Origin: CAXBES01 sp965367015 | Lineage (GTDB): Bacteria > Bacteroidota > Bacteroidia > Flavobacteriales > Flavobacteriaceae | DNA length: 64,000 nt | Assembly (NCBI GenBank): GCA_965367015.1 | Contig: CBDUGY010000001.1 | Location: forward strand, 1-64,000 | Reading direction: 5' to 3' | Made by a program: the position numbers and the translations under genes | Shown here: piece after piece, positions 36,257 through 45,667 of the stretch | Numbering within the stretch: the first letter of the stretch is position 1 | Layout of the letters: each line of letters opens with the position of its first letter | Notes under the pieces: model-generated | Told to the model about the DNA's origin: nothing | Database searches by the model: none | What the model saw: only the letters and a program-made list of their open reading frames with translations

Positions 36257-39061
36257 ATGAAAAGATTCATTTATACACTTACTATTATTTTGTTGGGAAC
36301 TGGGACATCGTTGTGTCAAAATACCAGAGTAAAAGGTAGAATCATTGACACAAATTCTAGTGAAGCAATTCCCGATGTAGATGTGAGAATTAAATCCAGT
36401 CATTATTCGGGTTCTACCAATGTTGATGGTTTATTCAATATTGAAGGAGGAGACCTACCACAAGGAGAGCAAGTATTGCTTGTCTCAAAGAATGGATATT
36501 TAACTTTACGAATTCCTATTGTTATCCAAGTTGGTAATATAATTGATTTAGACCCTATCCTTATGGCAATAGATCTAACAGAAATGGAAGCACAAATAGG
36601 GATCATTAGCCTCTCCGAAAATGAATTGGATGAGGATGAGGGAACTTTTTTTAATATCTCCGGATTATTACAAGCCTCAAACGATGTCTTCTTAAATGCA
36701 GCTGCGTTCGATTTTAGTGCTACATTCTTTCGACCGCGGGGTCTGGATAATGCCAATGGAAAAGTTTTAATCAACGGAATTGAAATGAATAAACAATTCA
36801 CGGGCCGCCCACAATGGGGAAATTGGGGAGGTTTAAATGACGCACAGCGGAATCGCGAATTCTCCATGGGCATAAAAGCGAATGAATATAACTTTGGAGA
36901 TGTAGCCGGAACGAATAATATTATTATGCGAGCTTCCCAATACCGTAAAGGAGGACGTATATCATTTGCTACAGCAAACCGAAGTTATACTGGAAGGGTT
37001 ATGGGCTCTTATAATAGTGGCCTAACGAAAAATGGATGGGCCTATAGCTTACTACTATCAAAACGATTTGCCGCTGAGGGATATCTGGATGGAACGGTTT
37101 ATGACGCAAACTCATTTTTTGCCTCAGTAGAGAAAAAAATTAATGAGATACATACCTTAAATTTAAGTGTATTATATACTCCTAACCGAAGAGGTCGTTC
37201 TACTGCGGTTACCCGAGAAGTTAAAGATTTAAAAGGGATTCGATACAATCCGAATTGGGGTTATCAAGACGGAAAAATTCGAAATAGTAGAATTCGTGAG
37301 ATCAACGAACCAATTGTATTGATAAACCATTATTGGAACATTAATGACAATACGACTTTGAATACCAATATTGGATATCAATTCGGAAAAGTTGGAAATT
37401 CAAGATTAGATTCTGGAGGAAATAGAAATCCTGCCGGAAATTATTATCAGCGTCTCCCAAGTTATTTTTTACGAAGTGAGAATCCGACTTCAATTGAATA
37501 TCAACAAGCTTATTTAGCAGAACAACAATTTTTACAAGATGGACAGTTAAATTGGCACGATATCTATGCCGGAAACCTGAATTCGACTGATGGGCTTTCC
37601 AAATATACCATACAAGAAGATAGAGTAGACGATGTACAAATTACTGTAAATACAATATTAAATTCCCGTATTTCTGACAATATTTCGGTTAATGGAAACG
37701 TCAATTACCGAAGTCTAAAAAGCGAAAATTTTTCATTATTAACAGACCTTTTAGGAGGTTCAGGCTATTTAGACATTGATAATTTTGGTGATGGTGGCTT
37801 AGAAGGAAATAGTGATCTTCAAAATCCAAATAGAGTGGTACAAGTAGGAGAGCGTAATCGCTATAATTATGTTATAAATGCTACTGCCATTTCAGGATTC
37901 GCACAAGCACAGATTAATTATAACAAAGTAGATTTATACACTGGTATTACAGTCTCGAAAACTAATTACCAACGAACCGGCTTGTACAACAATGGCTATT
38001 TTGGAGAAGAAGGGCGTTCTCTAAGCAAAAGTGAGAAAATTGATTTTACAAATTTTGGAGCTAAGGGCGGTTTTATATATAAACTTACGGGGAGACATTT
38101 AATTGATTTTAACGCAGGAATTTTAACTAAAGCCCCGAGCATTCGAAACTCGTTTGCGAACGCCAGACAGAATAACGATGTGGTAGTCGGTCTTTCAGTT
38201 GAGAAAATCCAAAATTTCGATCTCGGCTATATTTATAGGAACCCCATTGTACAAGCCAGATTGACAGGGTATCTCATTCGTTTTCTAGATCAAACTGATA
38301 TAGGTTTCTTCTTTACGCAAAATGCTCTTGGAAATGAAGATTCAAATGCTTTTGTGCAAGAAATAGTGACGGGTATTGATAAACGAAATGCAGGAATTGA
38401 ATTAGGGATTGAAGCTCAGGTATTACCTACGTTTAAAATAAAGGCAGCAGCCTCTGTAGGTCAGAATTTGTATATCAAAAACTCCAAATTGTATCTAGCC
38501 GGCGATGATTTTGTCGATGGGGATGAAGAAGGCGTAGTAGCTGGAACTGATATTGCGACTTTAGGAATACGTGAAGTTGCCATAAATAATTATCACGTGT
38601 CAGGCGGACCGGAACAGGTTTTTCAACTTGGCTTCGACTATCGTGACCCCGAATTTTGGTGGGTGGGATGTACTACAAATTACTATTCTAATTCCTATAT
38701 AGATATTAGCAATTTGAGGAGAACTCCCGATTTTTATACAGATTTCGACGGTCAGGTATTTAATGAATATAATGAGGAAACAGCTCGACATTTACTTCGG
38801 CAGGAACAGCTACAAGATTATTTTTTAGTAAATATTGTGGGCGGAAAATCATGGCGAGTGAAGAGTTACTTCGTGGGATTTTTTGCCACTATTAATAATA
38901 TACTTAATCAAGAATATATTACCGGAGGCTTCGAAGATTCTCGCCGTGCGAGTTACAGACAACAATTAGAAGAACAAGGCAGAGACACACCAATATTTGG
39001 AAACCGATATTTCTTTGGAAACGGAACAACTTATTACATCAATGCTTATGTGCGATTTTAA
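36257..39061 (+). CDS. TonB-dependent receptor paired with a DUF5689 lipoprotein
   Basis: This 934-residue receptor has a signal peptide (to about 20), a carboxypeptidase-regulatory-like domain (about 24-110), a plug (about 125-230 with VLINGIEMN) and a beta barrel closing with YYINAYVRF. Its sequence is unlike the Oar-like receptor at 30859. The next gene, 32 bp downstream, encodes a DUF5689 lipoprotein in the place where SusD would stand in a glycan locus. The divergent neighbour is a secreted DNase I-fold enzyme. The likely ligand is therefore a phosphodiester or nucleic acid product, by inference. Confidence 0.88.
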   Translation: MKRFIYTLTIILLGTGTSLCQNTRVKGRIIDTNSSEAIPDVDVRIKSSHYSGSTNVDGLFNIEGGDLPQGEQVLLVSKNGYLTLRIPIVIQVGNIIDLDPILMAIDLTEMEAQIGIISLSENELDEDEGTFFNISGLLQASNDVFLNAAAFDFSATFFRPRGLDNANGKVLINGIEMNKQFTGRPQWGNWGGLNDAQRNREFSMGIKANEYNFGDVAGTNNIIMRASQYRKGGRISFATANRSYTGRVMGSYNSGLTKNGWAYSLLLSKRFAAEGYLDGTVYDANSFFASVEKKINEIHTLNLSVLYTPNRRGRSTAVTREVKDLKGIRYNPNWGYQDGKIRNSRIREINEPIVLINHYWNINDNTTLNTNIGYQFGKVGNSRLDSGGNRNPAGNYYQRLPSYFLRSENPTSIEYQQAYLAEQQFLQDGQLNWHDIYAGNLNSTDGLSKYTIQEDRVDDVQITVNTILNSRISDNISVNGNVNYRSLKSENFSLLTDLLGGSGYLDIDNFGDGGLEGNSDLQNPNRVVQVGERNRYNYVINATAISGFAQAQINYNKVDLYTGITVSKTNYQRTGLYNNGYFGEEGRSLSKSEKIDFTNFGAKGGFIYKLTGRHLIDFNAGILTKAPSIRNSFANARQNNDVVVGLSVEKIQNFDLGYIYRNPIVQARLTGYLIRFLDQTDIGFFFTQNALGNEDSNAFVQEIVTGIDKRNAGIELGIEAQVLPTFKIKAAASVGQNLYIKNSKLYLAGDDFVDGDEEGVVAGTDIATLGIREVAINNYHVSGGPEQVFQLGFDYRDPEFWWVGCTTNYYSNSYIDISNLRRTPDFYTDFDGQVFNEYNEETARHLLRQEQLQDYFLVNIVGGKSWRVKSYFVGFFATINNILNQEYITGGFEDSRRASYRQQLEEQGRDTPIFGNRYFFGNGTTYYINAYVRF

Positions 39062-39093
39062 AAAACGAACCGACAAACTCAATTATTTGCTTT

Positions 39094-40551
39094 ATGAAAA
39101 CAACTAATTTGCAAGAACTTCTTACTTTATTGCTACTTATCACCTCAATGGCATCCTGTGTACAGGACGATGAATTTGATGTGCCGGTTGTAGAGCTCCA
39201 GCCTCAAAACATAGCTGAAACTAGCCTCATCACATTGGATGGTTTGCGAACATTATTAAATACTGAGATAGCGAACAATAACGGTAATATAAATACTGTC
39301 CTTACTTTTGAAGTAGATAACGATACTATCAACGATAAATATATTTTAGGTTATGTCATTTCTGATGACGCAGCAGGAAATTTCTTTGAAGAACTTATAC
39401 TTCAGGATGCGGCAGAAAATCCAACTCGCGGAGTAAAGGTTTTAATTGACGCTAATCCATTATACGTCACTTATCAGTTTGGCAGGAAAGTATACGTTAA
39501 ACTCGAAGGTTTAACTGTAGGATACGATAGTGGAGTATTAAGTTTGGGAATTCGTGACGGAAACCGACTTGCGAAAATTGCTGAATCTGCACAAAGAGAT
39601 TTCTTATTTCGCGATAACGTTGTTGAAGCGATCACACCTCTAACTATTTCTATTTCTGAATTCACTCCTGAAGTAACAAACTTGTATATACGGTTAGATG
39701 ATGTACAATTTAATAGAAATCAAGCTTTGGGCAACAATCGCTTAACCTATGCAGCCGAGGAAATGGATGAATTTGATGGCGAGCGTATCTTGGAAAGTTG
39801 TGCAGAAGGAACATCAACGGTTTTTAGCACAAGCACCTTTGCCGATTTTAAAGGATTGTTGCTTCCCGAAGGCAGAGGCACTCTCGATGCAATTTTAACC
39901 TATAATTTCTTTGGTGAGATTTTCAATATTGTCGTGAACAAGCCTACAACGATTAATTTCAATAGTACCGAACGTTGCGATCCCAATGAAATAAATTGCG
40001 GTTTGGCAAGTAATATCGGAAACAATGAATTATTCAGCGATTTTTTTGAGAACCAAGTTGAAGGTGATCCTATCTCCGGTAACGGATGGACCAATTTCAT
40101 CGAAGCCGGTTCCGAGCAATGGGAAGCCTATTCCGATTCAGGAACAAATGCATCTTTAGGAATTTCTGCAAGAATGGGTTCATATTTATCGGGTGATATT
40201 AGTTCCATTGGTTGGCTTATAACTCCACAGATAGACTTTGATGCACAAGATGGTGAGACCTTAATTTTTAAGACTTCTAACAGTTTTGCGGATGGAAGCA
40301 CCTTGGAAATTCTGATATCGAATGATTGGAATGGTGACGAAGCAACTATTGCAACTACAACCTGGGAGTTGCTATCTGCAGCTTATATCGTTCAAGATGA
40401 CGATTTCTTTGGAGATTGGCTGAATTCCGGTAACGTGGATCTTAGCTGTGTATCAGGTACAGCATACATCGCATGGAAATATGTTGGAAGCGGTGAGGAA
40501 GATTTCGACGGAACATACGAGTTGGATGAGATCGTACTCAATTCGAACTAA
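39094..40551 (+). CDS. DUF5689 lipoprotein with choice-of-anchor J-like C-terminus
   Basis: The 485-residue lipoprotein (lipobox MASC, Cys22) has an N-terminal DUF5689 region (about 45-300), which reads like an OB-fold nucleic-acid-binding domain (ILGYVISDDAAGNFFEEL, GRKVYVKLEGLTVG). A C-terminal jelly-roll-like domain of the choice-of-anchor J type follows (about 315-485, LFSDFFENQ and WKYVGSGEEDFDGTYELD). It is probably on the cell surface as the binding partner of the TonB receptor encoded just upstream. OB-fold assignment and partnership are inferred from sequence pattern and gene order. Confidence 0.8.
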   Translation: MKTTNLQELLTLLLLITSMASCVQDDEFDVPVVELQPQNIAETSLITLDGLRTLLNTEIANNNGNINTVLTFEVDNDTINDKYILGYVISDDAAGNFFEELILQDAAENPTRGVKVLIDANPLYVTYQFGRKVYVKLEGLTVGYDSGVLSLGIRDGNRLAKIAESAQRDFLFRDNVVEAITPLTISISEFTPEVTNLYIRLDDVQFNRNQALGNNRLTYAAEEMDEFDGERILESCAEGTSTVFSTSTFADFKGLLLPEGRGTLDAILTYNFFGEIFNIVVNKPTTINFNSTERCDPNEINCGLASNIGNNELFSDFFENQVEGDPISGNGWTNFIEAGSEQWEAYSDSGTNASLGISARMGSYLSGDISSIGWLITPQIDFDAQDGETLIFKTSNSFADGSTLEILISNDWNGDEATIATTTWELLSAAYIVQDDDFFGDWLNSGNVDLSCVSGTAYIAWKYVGSGEEDFDGTYELDEIVLNSN

Positions 40552-40560
40552 TTGCTTAAA

Positions 40561-40597
40561 AAAAACCCTCTGTTGCAAAACGCAACAGAGGGTTTTT
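40561..40597. terminator. Bidirectional terminator
   Basis: A perfect 16-bp stem (40561-40576 with 40582-40597) with a 5-base loop is flanked by A and T runs. It ends the convergent DUF5689 and OmpA-family genes. Confidence 0.9.
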
Positions 40598-40623
40598 GGT
40601 TGGTAAGCTAATTAATAAATCTC

Positions 40624-42513
40624 TTATCTTTTTACAATAATGAATTCAGATCTTCTATTTTGTTGATGCTGTGCTTCTGTACATCCATTTCCACATGCAA
40701 TAGCGGGGCGACTTTCACCAAAACCACTTCCGCTAATTCTGTTTCGATCGATACCTTTAGAAATAACGTATTGCACCGTAGATTGCGCACGTCGTTCAGA
40801 TAGATTCATATTGTAAGAATCAGAAGCTCTGTTGTCGGTATGACTTTCAACTTTTATAACCATTGAAGGATACTTCTTCATTATGGCAACCAGCTTATCC
40901 AATTCAAAGGCTGCCTGAGGTTTAATATTCGATTTGTCGTAATCGAATAATATCGGATTCAATTCAACTTGATCGTCAACAATAATTGCGTCAATTGGGC
41001 GTAACGCTAAAGTTGAAGTTAGATTAGTATCATTGCCACTCTCGACATTCACAGCATTGCTTTCATAATCTTTGGCTACTCCCTGAATGATATGTTCCTT
41101 GTCGCACTCAGCTTTAAATGTAGCACCACCATTGGCATCGGTGGTCATTGTACTCAGTTTGTTTTCAAAAGTATCGTATAGCTCAACTCTAGCTCCTGCA
41201 ATAGGTGCTTTTGTATCTTGATTAATCACTTTTACCGTAATATTTACTTCACAAGGAAGTTCAAGTTCTTTGATGCTATAGATATCATCACTTCCCTTTC
41301 CACCTTTTCGATTTGAGGAAACATATCCTGTACGTGTCACGGCATCAAATTTAATAGCGAAATCATCATCGGAGCTATTAACAGCTCTTCCCATGTTTTT
41401 AACTTCGCCAAAACCTCTCCCTCTTGGTTCAGCATAAAAAACATCCAAACCTCCAATTCCTAAATGTCCGTCACTTGAAAAGTATAAAGTACCATTTGCA
41501 TCTACGAATGGAAACACTTCTTTCCCTTCAGTATTAATATTATCTCCAAGAAGTGCGGGTGTGCCAAGAGAACCATCCGCATTAATGGGTGCCATATATA
41601 TATCAGATTTTCCTTTTCCGCCGGGCATGTCACTCACAAAGTATAAAGTTTTCCCGTCTGGGCTAATTGCTGGATGTCCGGTCGAGTATTCTTTGCTGTT
41701 AAAATGAGCCGATTGGATATCTTTCCACTCGCCGGTAACTTTTTCAGCATAATAAAGGTTTATTTGATTGATACCTTCCGAACTTTTATTGTAATCACCT
41801 TCGTAATAATCGTTTCTGTCAAAATACATTCGCTTTCCATCCTGTGAGAAAACAGGATTGGATTCGTGATATTTAGTATTGATCTTGCTATTAAACAATG
41901 AAGCATCTTTTACAGTACCACCAACAATATTCGCTTTGTAAATATCTAAGAAAGGTTCTTCATTCCATTGATATGTTTTACGTGCCGTATTTCGACCTGA
42001 TGCAAAATAAAACTCATTTCCAATCATAGTTCCACCAAAATCAGAATATTTGGAATTGATATCCATATTTGTTGCTGAAAATCGCTGAACCTTATCCATG
42101 ATCGTTGGGACATAATTCGGGTTTTTCATGAATGCTATCGCTCTGGAATCATTTGGCTTCATTCCGGCAAAATTTTTCATCTGATCGTTATATTCACTAA
42201 ATTTTCCATTTGCCTTTAAAGACTGGGCGTAATTATAAACAGATTCTGCGTCTACATTTCTGCTCTTAACAACACGCTTATAATATGTTTCGGCTTTTTT
42301 GGTGTCGTTTATAAAGAAGTAAGAGTTGGCTAAACGCTCATAAACATAAAGACTACCCTCTCCTTTTTTAAGGAGTTTTTGATAGGCTTCGGCAGCATCA
42401 GTGTATGCCAAGCGGTCGTATAATTGATCTGCTTTTTTAGTTTTGGCGTTTTGTGCTGTCGCCATCGTAGCACTAACGATAATGAGAAGAAGGAATGTAT
42501 ATATTTTTTTCAT
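40624..42513 (-). CDS. PorE-like OmpA-family protein (TPR, PD40 propeller, regulatory domain, OmpA)
   Basis: The 629-residue protein has a signal peptide (to about 20), TPR helices (about 25-130), a PD40/WD40-like beta propeller (about 140-405, repeats such as GKRMYFDRND and DGKTLYFVSDMPGG), a carboxypeptidase-regulatory-like domain (about 415-505) and a C-terminal OmpA peptidoglycan-binding domain (SHTDNRASDSYNMNLSERRA, SGSGFGESRP). This domain order matches PorE of the type IX secretion system, which anchors the machine to peptidoglycan. It is the last gene of a three-gene unit with SprF/PorP and a type B CTD protein, so it may be a paralogue dedicated to that substrate. Confidence 0.9.
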   Translation of the reverse strand: MKKIYTFLLLIIVSATMATAQNAKTKKADQLYDRLAYTDAAEAYQKLLKKGEGSLYVYERLANSYFFINDTKKAETYYKRVVKSRNVDAESVYNYAQSLKANGKFSEYNDQMKNFAGMKPNDSRAIAFMKNPNYVPTIMDKVQRFSATNMDINSKYSDFGGTMIGNEFYFASGRNTARKTYQWNEEPFLDIYKANIVGGTVKDASLFNSKINTKYHESNPVFSQDGKRMYFDRNDYYEGDYNKSSEGINQINLYYAEKVTGEWKDIQSAHFNSKEYSTGHPAISPDGKTLYFVSDMPGGKGKSDIYMAPINADGSLGTPALLGDNINTEGKEVFPFVDANGTLYFSSDGHLGIGGLDVFYAEPRGRGFGEVKNMGRAVNSSDDDFAIKFDAVTRTGYVSSNRKGGKGSDDIYSIKELELPCEVNITVKVINQDTKAPIAGARVELYDTFENKLSTMTTDANGGATFKAECDKEHIIQGVAKDYESNAVNVESGNDTNLTSTLALRPIDAIIVDDQVELNPILFDYDKSNIKPQAAFELDKLVAIMKKYPSMVIKVESHTDNRASDSYNMNLSERRAQSTVQYVISKGIDRNRISGSGFGESRPAIACGNGCTEAQHQQNRRSEFIIVKR

Positions 42514-42537
42514 TTTGAATGAACTTAAATTTATTAA

Positions 42538-43452
42538 TTAGAAGTATCTAGGTGAACGTAAGGTCTTTTTCTTGAAGAAGAGATCGAAAGTTAAAATCAC
42601 CTCGTGCGATGAATTTGCCACAGTTTTTATTTCTGAAGTCACACTGTCGTACGCATATCCAACGCGTAAAAATGGAGCAACTTGAAAGCCGATAAGACCA
42701 CTAAATGAATCGTCTAGTCGGTAGGAAGCTCCTATCTCAAACTTTTCGAAGAATAAAGCATTCAGATTCGCATCGAAAGATACCGGCGCATCGAAAGCCG
42801 ATTTTACCATTACTGAAGGTTTCAGTTTCGTGTTTTCAGACACCTGAAAAACATATCCGGCCGTCGCAAAATAGTGATTTGTTTCAGAGCCATACTTAAT
42901 TCCATTTTCATCTAAGTGAACAGAATTCAACAAGTTGGGAACCGATAAACCTAGATAAAAATTGTCTCCATAGAGAAAAGCACCTGCACCAACATTCGGA
43001 TAGGTATTATTAATATCCTGAGAGAAAAATGGATCTGTCGGATCCTGTAACTGTAGATCAATAAGCCCAACATCGTGAAAAGTTGCACCTGCTTTTACTC
43101 CTAATGCAAGATTTGTACTTGCACCTAATTGTAACGTATAAGAGAAATCGGCATAAACATTAGTCTCGCTTACAGGACCAAGTTCATCCTTAATTGCCGA
43201 TAAGCCTAATCCTACTTTATCACCAATTGGCGAATGTGCTGAAAAAGTAAATGTAACCGGAGCATCATCAAAACCCGACCATTGATTTCTATACAAAGCG
43301 GTAATAGATAAGCTTTCTTTAGAACCTGCATAAGCCGGATTCACAACATTCATATTATACATATATTGAGTGTATTGTGGATCCTGTTGTGCTGCCAATT
43401 CTTGAGTGAAAGTAAAACCAAGGAATAGAATTGCTAAATATATATGTTTCAT
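42538..43452 (-). CDS. PorP/SprF-family type IX secretion outer membrane protein
   Basis: This 304-residue beta barrel has a signal peptide (to about 21) and the typical PorP/SprF opening QQDPQYTQYMYNMNVVNPAYAG, then alternating strands through to YAYDSVTSEIK. SprF-type proteins are needed for export or surface attachment of their neighbouring type B CTD substrate. The gene lies between such a substrate gene (42 bp upstream) and the PorE-like gene (24 bp downstream), all co-oriented. Confidence 0.95.
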   Translation of the reverse strand: MKHIYLAILFLGFTFTQELAAQQDPQYTQYMYNMNVVNPAYAGSKESLSITALYRNQWSGFDDAPVTFTFSAHSPIGDKVGLGLSAIKDELGPVSETNVYADFSYTLQLGASTNLALGVKAGATFHDVGLIDLQLQDPTDPFFSQDINNTYPNVGAGAFLYGDNFYLGLSVPNLLNSVHLDENGIKYGSETNHYFATAGYVFQVSENTKLKPSVMVKSAFDAPVSFDANLNALFFEKFEIGASYRLDDSFSGLIGFQVAPFLRVGYAYDSVTSEIKTVANSSHEVILTFDLFFKKKTLRSPRYF

Positions 43453-43494
43453 CTGTATATAATTATTTTTTGGTAGTTATAAAATTGGCTAAGT

Positions 43495-45540
43495 CTAATT
43501 CGATTCTTTATTGATATAGATCCATCCGTTTTTCACAGATCCAAAATCGGGATCGGGAGTGTCGAATTTCATTACATAGAAATACGTTCCTGTTGGAAGC
43601 GCATCACCATTATTTGTTTGACCACACCACTGGTTGAGATAATCCATTTCAGAATAAACAGATGTTCCATATCGATTAAAGACTTCCAGAGAAAAACTTC
43701 CTTGTCTGTCAACTAAAAACTCAAGATCCAGGCAATCATTAAGTCCATCACCATTCGGAGAAATACCTTGAGAGATCACACAATTTCCTACATTGTAAAG
43801 ACTTACATCAATGCTATCTGATCCTGTACATTCACCTTTGGTAATGATCACAGTGTATGTTTGCGTACCAACGCTATTAGCCGGCAATTCAACCATTATG
43901 CTATCTCCTGTTTCTCCGGCGATCACATCACCATTCAGTAACCATTGATAAGTTATATCCGTTTCGCTGGTCGTTGCAGTAATAACTTGTCCATCATCCG
44001 GGCACGATTTAAAATCATCACCCAATGCTATTTCAAGATCTGTTCTGGGCGAGATATTAATACTATCCTCACTTGAACAATTTGCGACTGTTACTATTAC
44101 GCTGTATAATCCACCAGTTGTGACGTTTAACATAGGCTCTGTAGCCGAAGCTATTACGTTCCCATCTAGACTCCATACGTAAGTTGCGTCTCCAGGATTG
44201 AAATTAGATGGTGTTGCATCTAAAACTATCGGATCTTCAAAACAAGTTTCGAAATCGCTTCCCAATTCTATAATAGGGCTATCTTCTAATATAATTTCTA
44301 CACTTTCAGTTAAAACACAACCATCAAGCTCAACATCAACAGTGTAGGTTCCAGACTGTGTTACTGTAATTGTTTGTGTGGTAGCTCCGGTATTCCAAAG
44401 ATATGTTGGAGTTCCACTTCCTCCTGTAACTGTAGCAGTAATATCATAGGACTCTACATCGCAGAACATTTGATCACCTCCAAGATCCACAACAAAGGAA
44501 GCTGAAGCTGTTACTAAAACGTCATCAGTTAATACCACGACATCTCCGTTACAAGTGTTCGTATACGTAACCCTTGCAGTAAAAACTTCACTGTTATTAG
44601 CCGGACAAACATTAATGGTAGGCGTGGTGCCAATTACAGTTCCTGAAGAGTCCAGCCATTCAAAAACATAGGTGTCAACACCATCTGGTGTAAACCTCCA
44701 GGCTTCGTTGGTGGTTGTCCAAGGCGAATCGGAAGTGTTTCTTCCCGGCGGAACGTAAGCCACATCACCATCATCATTTTGAATACCGATAGCAGCATTA
44801 CCACTATTCCATGTGGGACAAACGGGTTTGTCCTGAATATATACCTCAATTACGTTTGAGAACTCATAAAATACCGCCATATGTGTAGCAAGTAAATTAT
44901 TACAGGTAGATGAGAACATAGCCACGTCGTAATAAGATACAACGAGCACTCTATTTGGGAAGGTACCTAAAACCTCATAGCCAATTTCATTTCCTGGATT
45001 AATAGAAGGGTGTATATCATGAACAGGAGTAAAAACATTTGCTTCTCCCAGAGTTGGATTACTATTATTTGGAAGATCTTCAGAAAAACTCCATCCGTTT
45101 GTTGTATCTGTAGGATCCACATCGAAGCGGATAACTCCGTTAGAACCCACTTGAAACTCTGTTTCCACATCTCCGAAAAAGCAAAAATCGTAAGGGAGAG
45201 TATCTACAGGTGACCAAGTATCGTCGGTAGAAATGTTAATCGAGTTCGACAAGCCATTGAATGGAAATGGCGGATTGTAAGGAATAGATGCAATAGTATA
45301 TTCGGCACTTGCAGTTTCAAAAGTCTCTAAAAATGATGCTGTAATATCTGTACATCCACCAGAAGTTCCGCAATCAATGTTTACATCAGGTCCTGCATCC
45401 ACAAAGAGAGACCCTGGTCCTTGCGCGAAGGTTCCGAAGGAAATTAGTAAAAAAATGTAGAGTAGTGATTTGTTATTGCCAATAAAGGGATTTGAAGTAG
45501 CTAACTTAAATCGAAAATTTAAGGATGAATGTTTCATCAT
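43495..45540 (-). CDS. T9SS type B sorting-domain (gliding motility C-terminal) surface protein
   Basis: The 681-residue protein has a signal peptide after a 25-residue basic lead (hydrophobic core LLYIFLLISFGTFAQ), an N-terminal domain rich in aromatic and acidic residues (about 60-300), several Ig/PKD-like repeats (about 300-580, each with the pattern GxYxVxVxxxxC and Cys pairs) and a type B C-terminal domain (GISPNGDGLNDCLDL, FNRYGTSVY, LPTGTYFYVMKF, GWIYI). Type B CTDs send proteins through the T9SS to the cell surface. SprF/PorP and PorE-like genes follow in the same operon, as for SprB-SprF. A role in adhesion is likely; its partner is unknown. Confidence 0.9.
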   Translation of the reverse strand: MMKHSSLNFRFKLATSNPFIGNNKSLLYIFLLISFGTFAQGPGSLFVDAGPDVNIDCGTSGGCTDITASFLETFETASAEYTIASIPYNPPFPFNGLSNSINISTDDTWSPVDTLPYDFCFFGDVETEFQVGSNGVIRFDVDPTDTTNGWSFSEDLPNNSNPTLGEANVFTPVHDIHPSINPGNEIGYEVLGTFPNRVLVVSYYDVAMFSSTCNNLLATHMAVFYEFSNVIEVYIQDKPVCPTWNSGNAAIGIQNDDGDVAYVPPGRNTSDSPWTTTNEAWRFTPDGVDTYVFEWLDSSGTVIGTTPTINVCPANNSEVFTARVTYTNTCNGDVVVLTDDVLVTASASFVVDLGGDQMFCDVESYDITATVTGGSGTPTYLWNTGATTQTITVTQSGTYTVDVELDGCVLTESVEIILEDSPIIELGSDFETCFEDPIVLDATPSNFNPGDATYVWSLDGNVIASATEPMLNVTTGGLYSVIVTVANCSSEDSINISPRTDLEIALGDDFKSCPDDGQVITATTSETDITYQWLLNGDVIAGETGDSIMVELPANSVGTQTYTVIITKGECTGSDSIDVSLYNVGNCVISQGISPNGDGLNDCLDLEFLVDRQGSFSLEVFNRYGTSVYSEMDYLNQWCGQTNNGDALPTGTYFYVMKFDTPDPDFGSVKNGWIYINKESN

Positions 45541-45667
45541 ATGAGGTATAATTGGTGATTAATTGTCGCTAAATTATACAAAAAAGACGATTATCGAATA
45601 GTTAAGTTATTTTTTAGATGTAACGCAGGAATTTTCCGATTAATAACTTGTTAAGGCTCTTTTATTC

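Noticed and set aside
36403..36873. Minus-strand frame of 156 codons inside the TonB receptor gene
   Set aside because: It is a complementary-frame shadow with no recognisable domain and no upstream signals.
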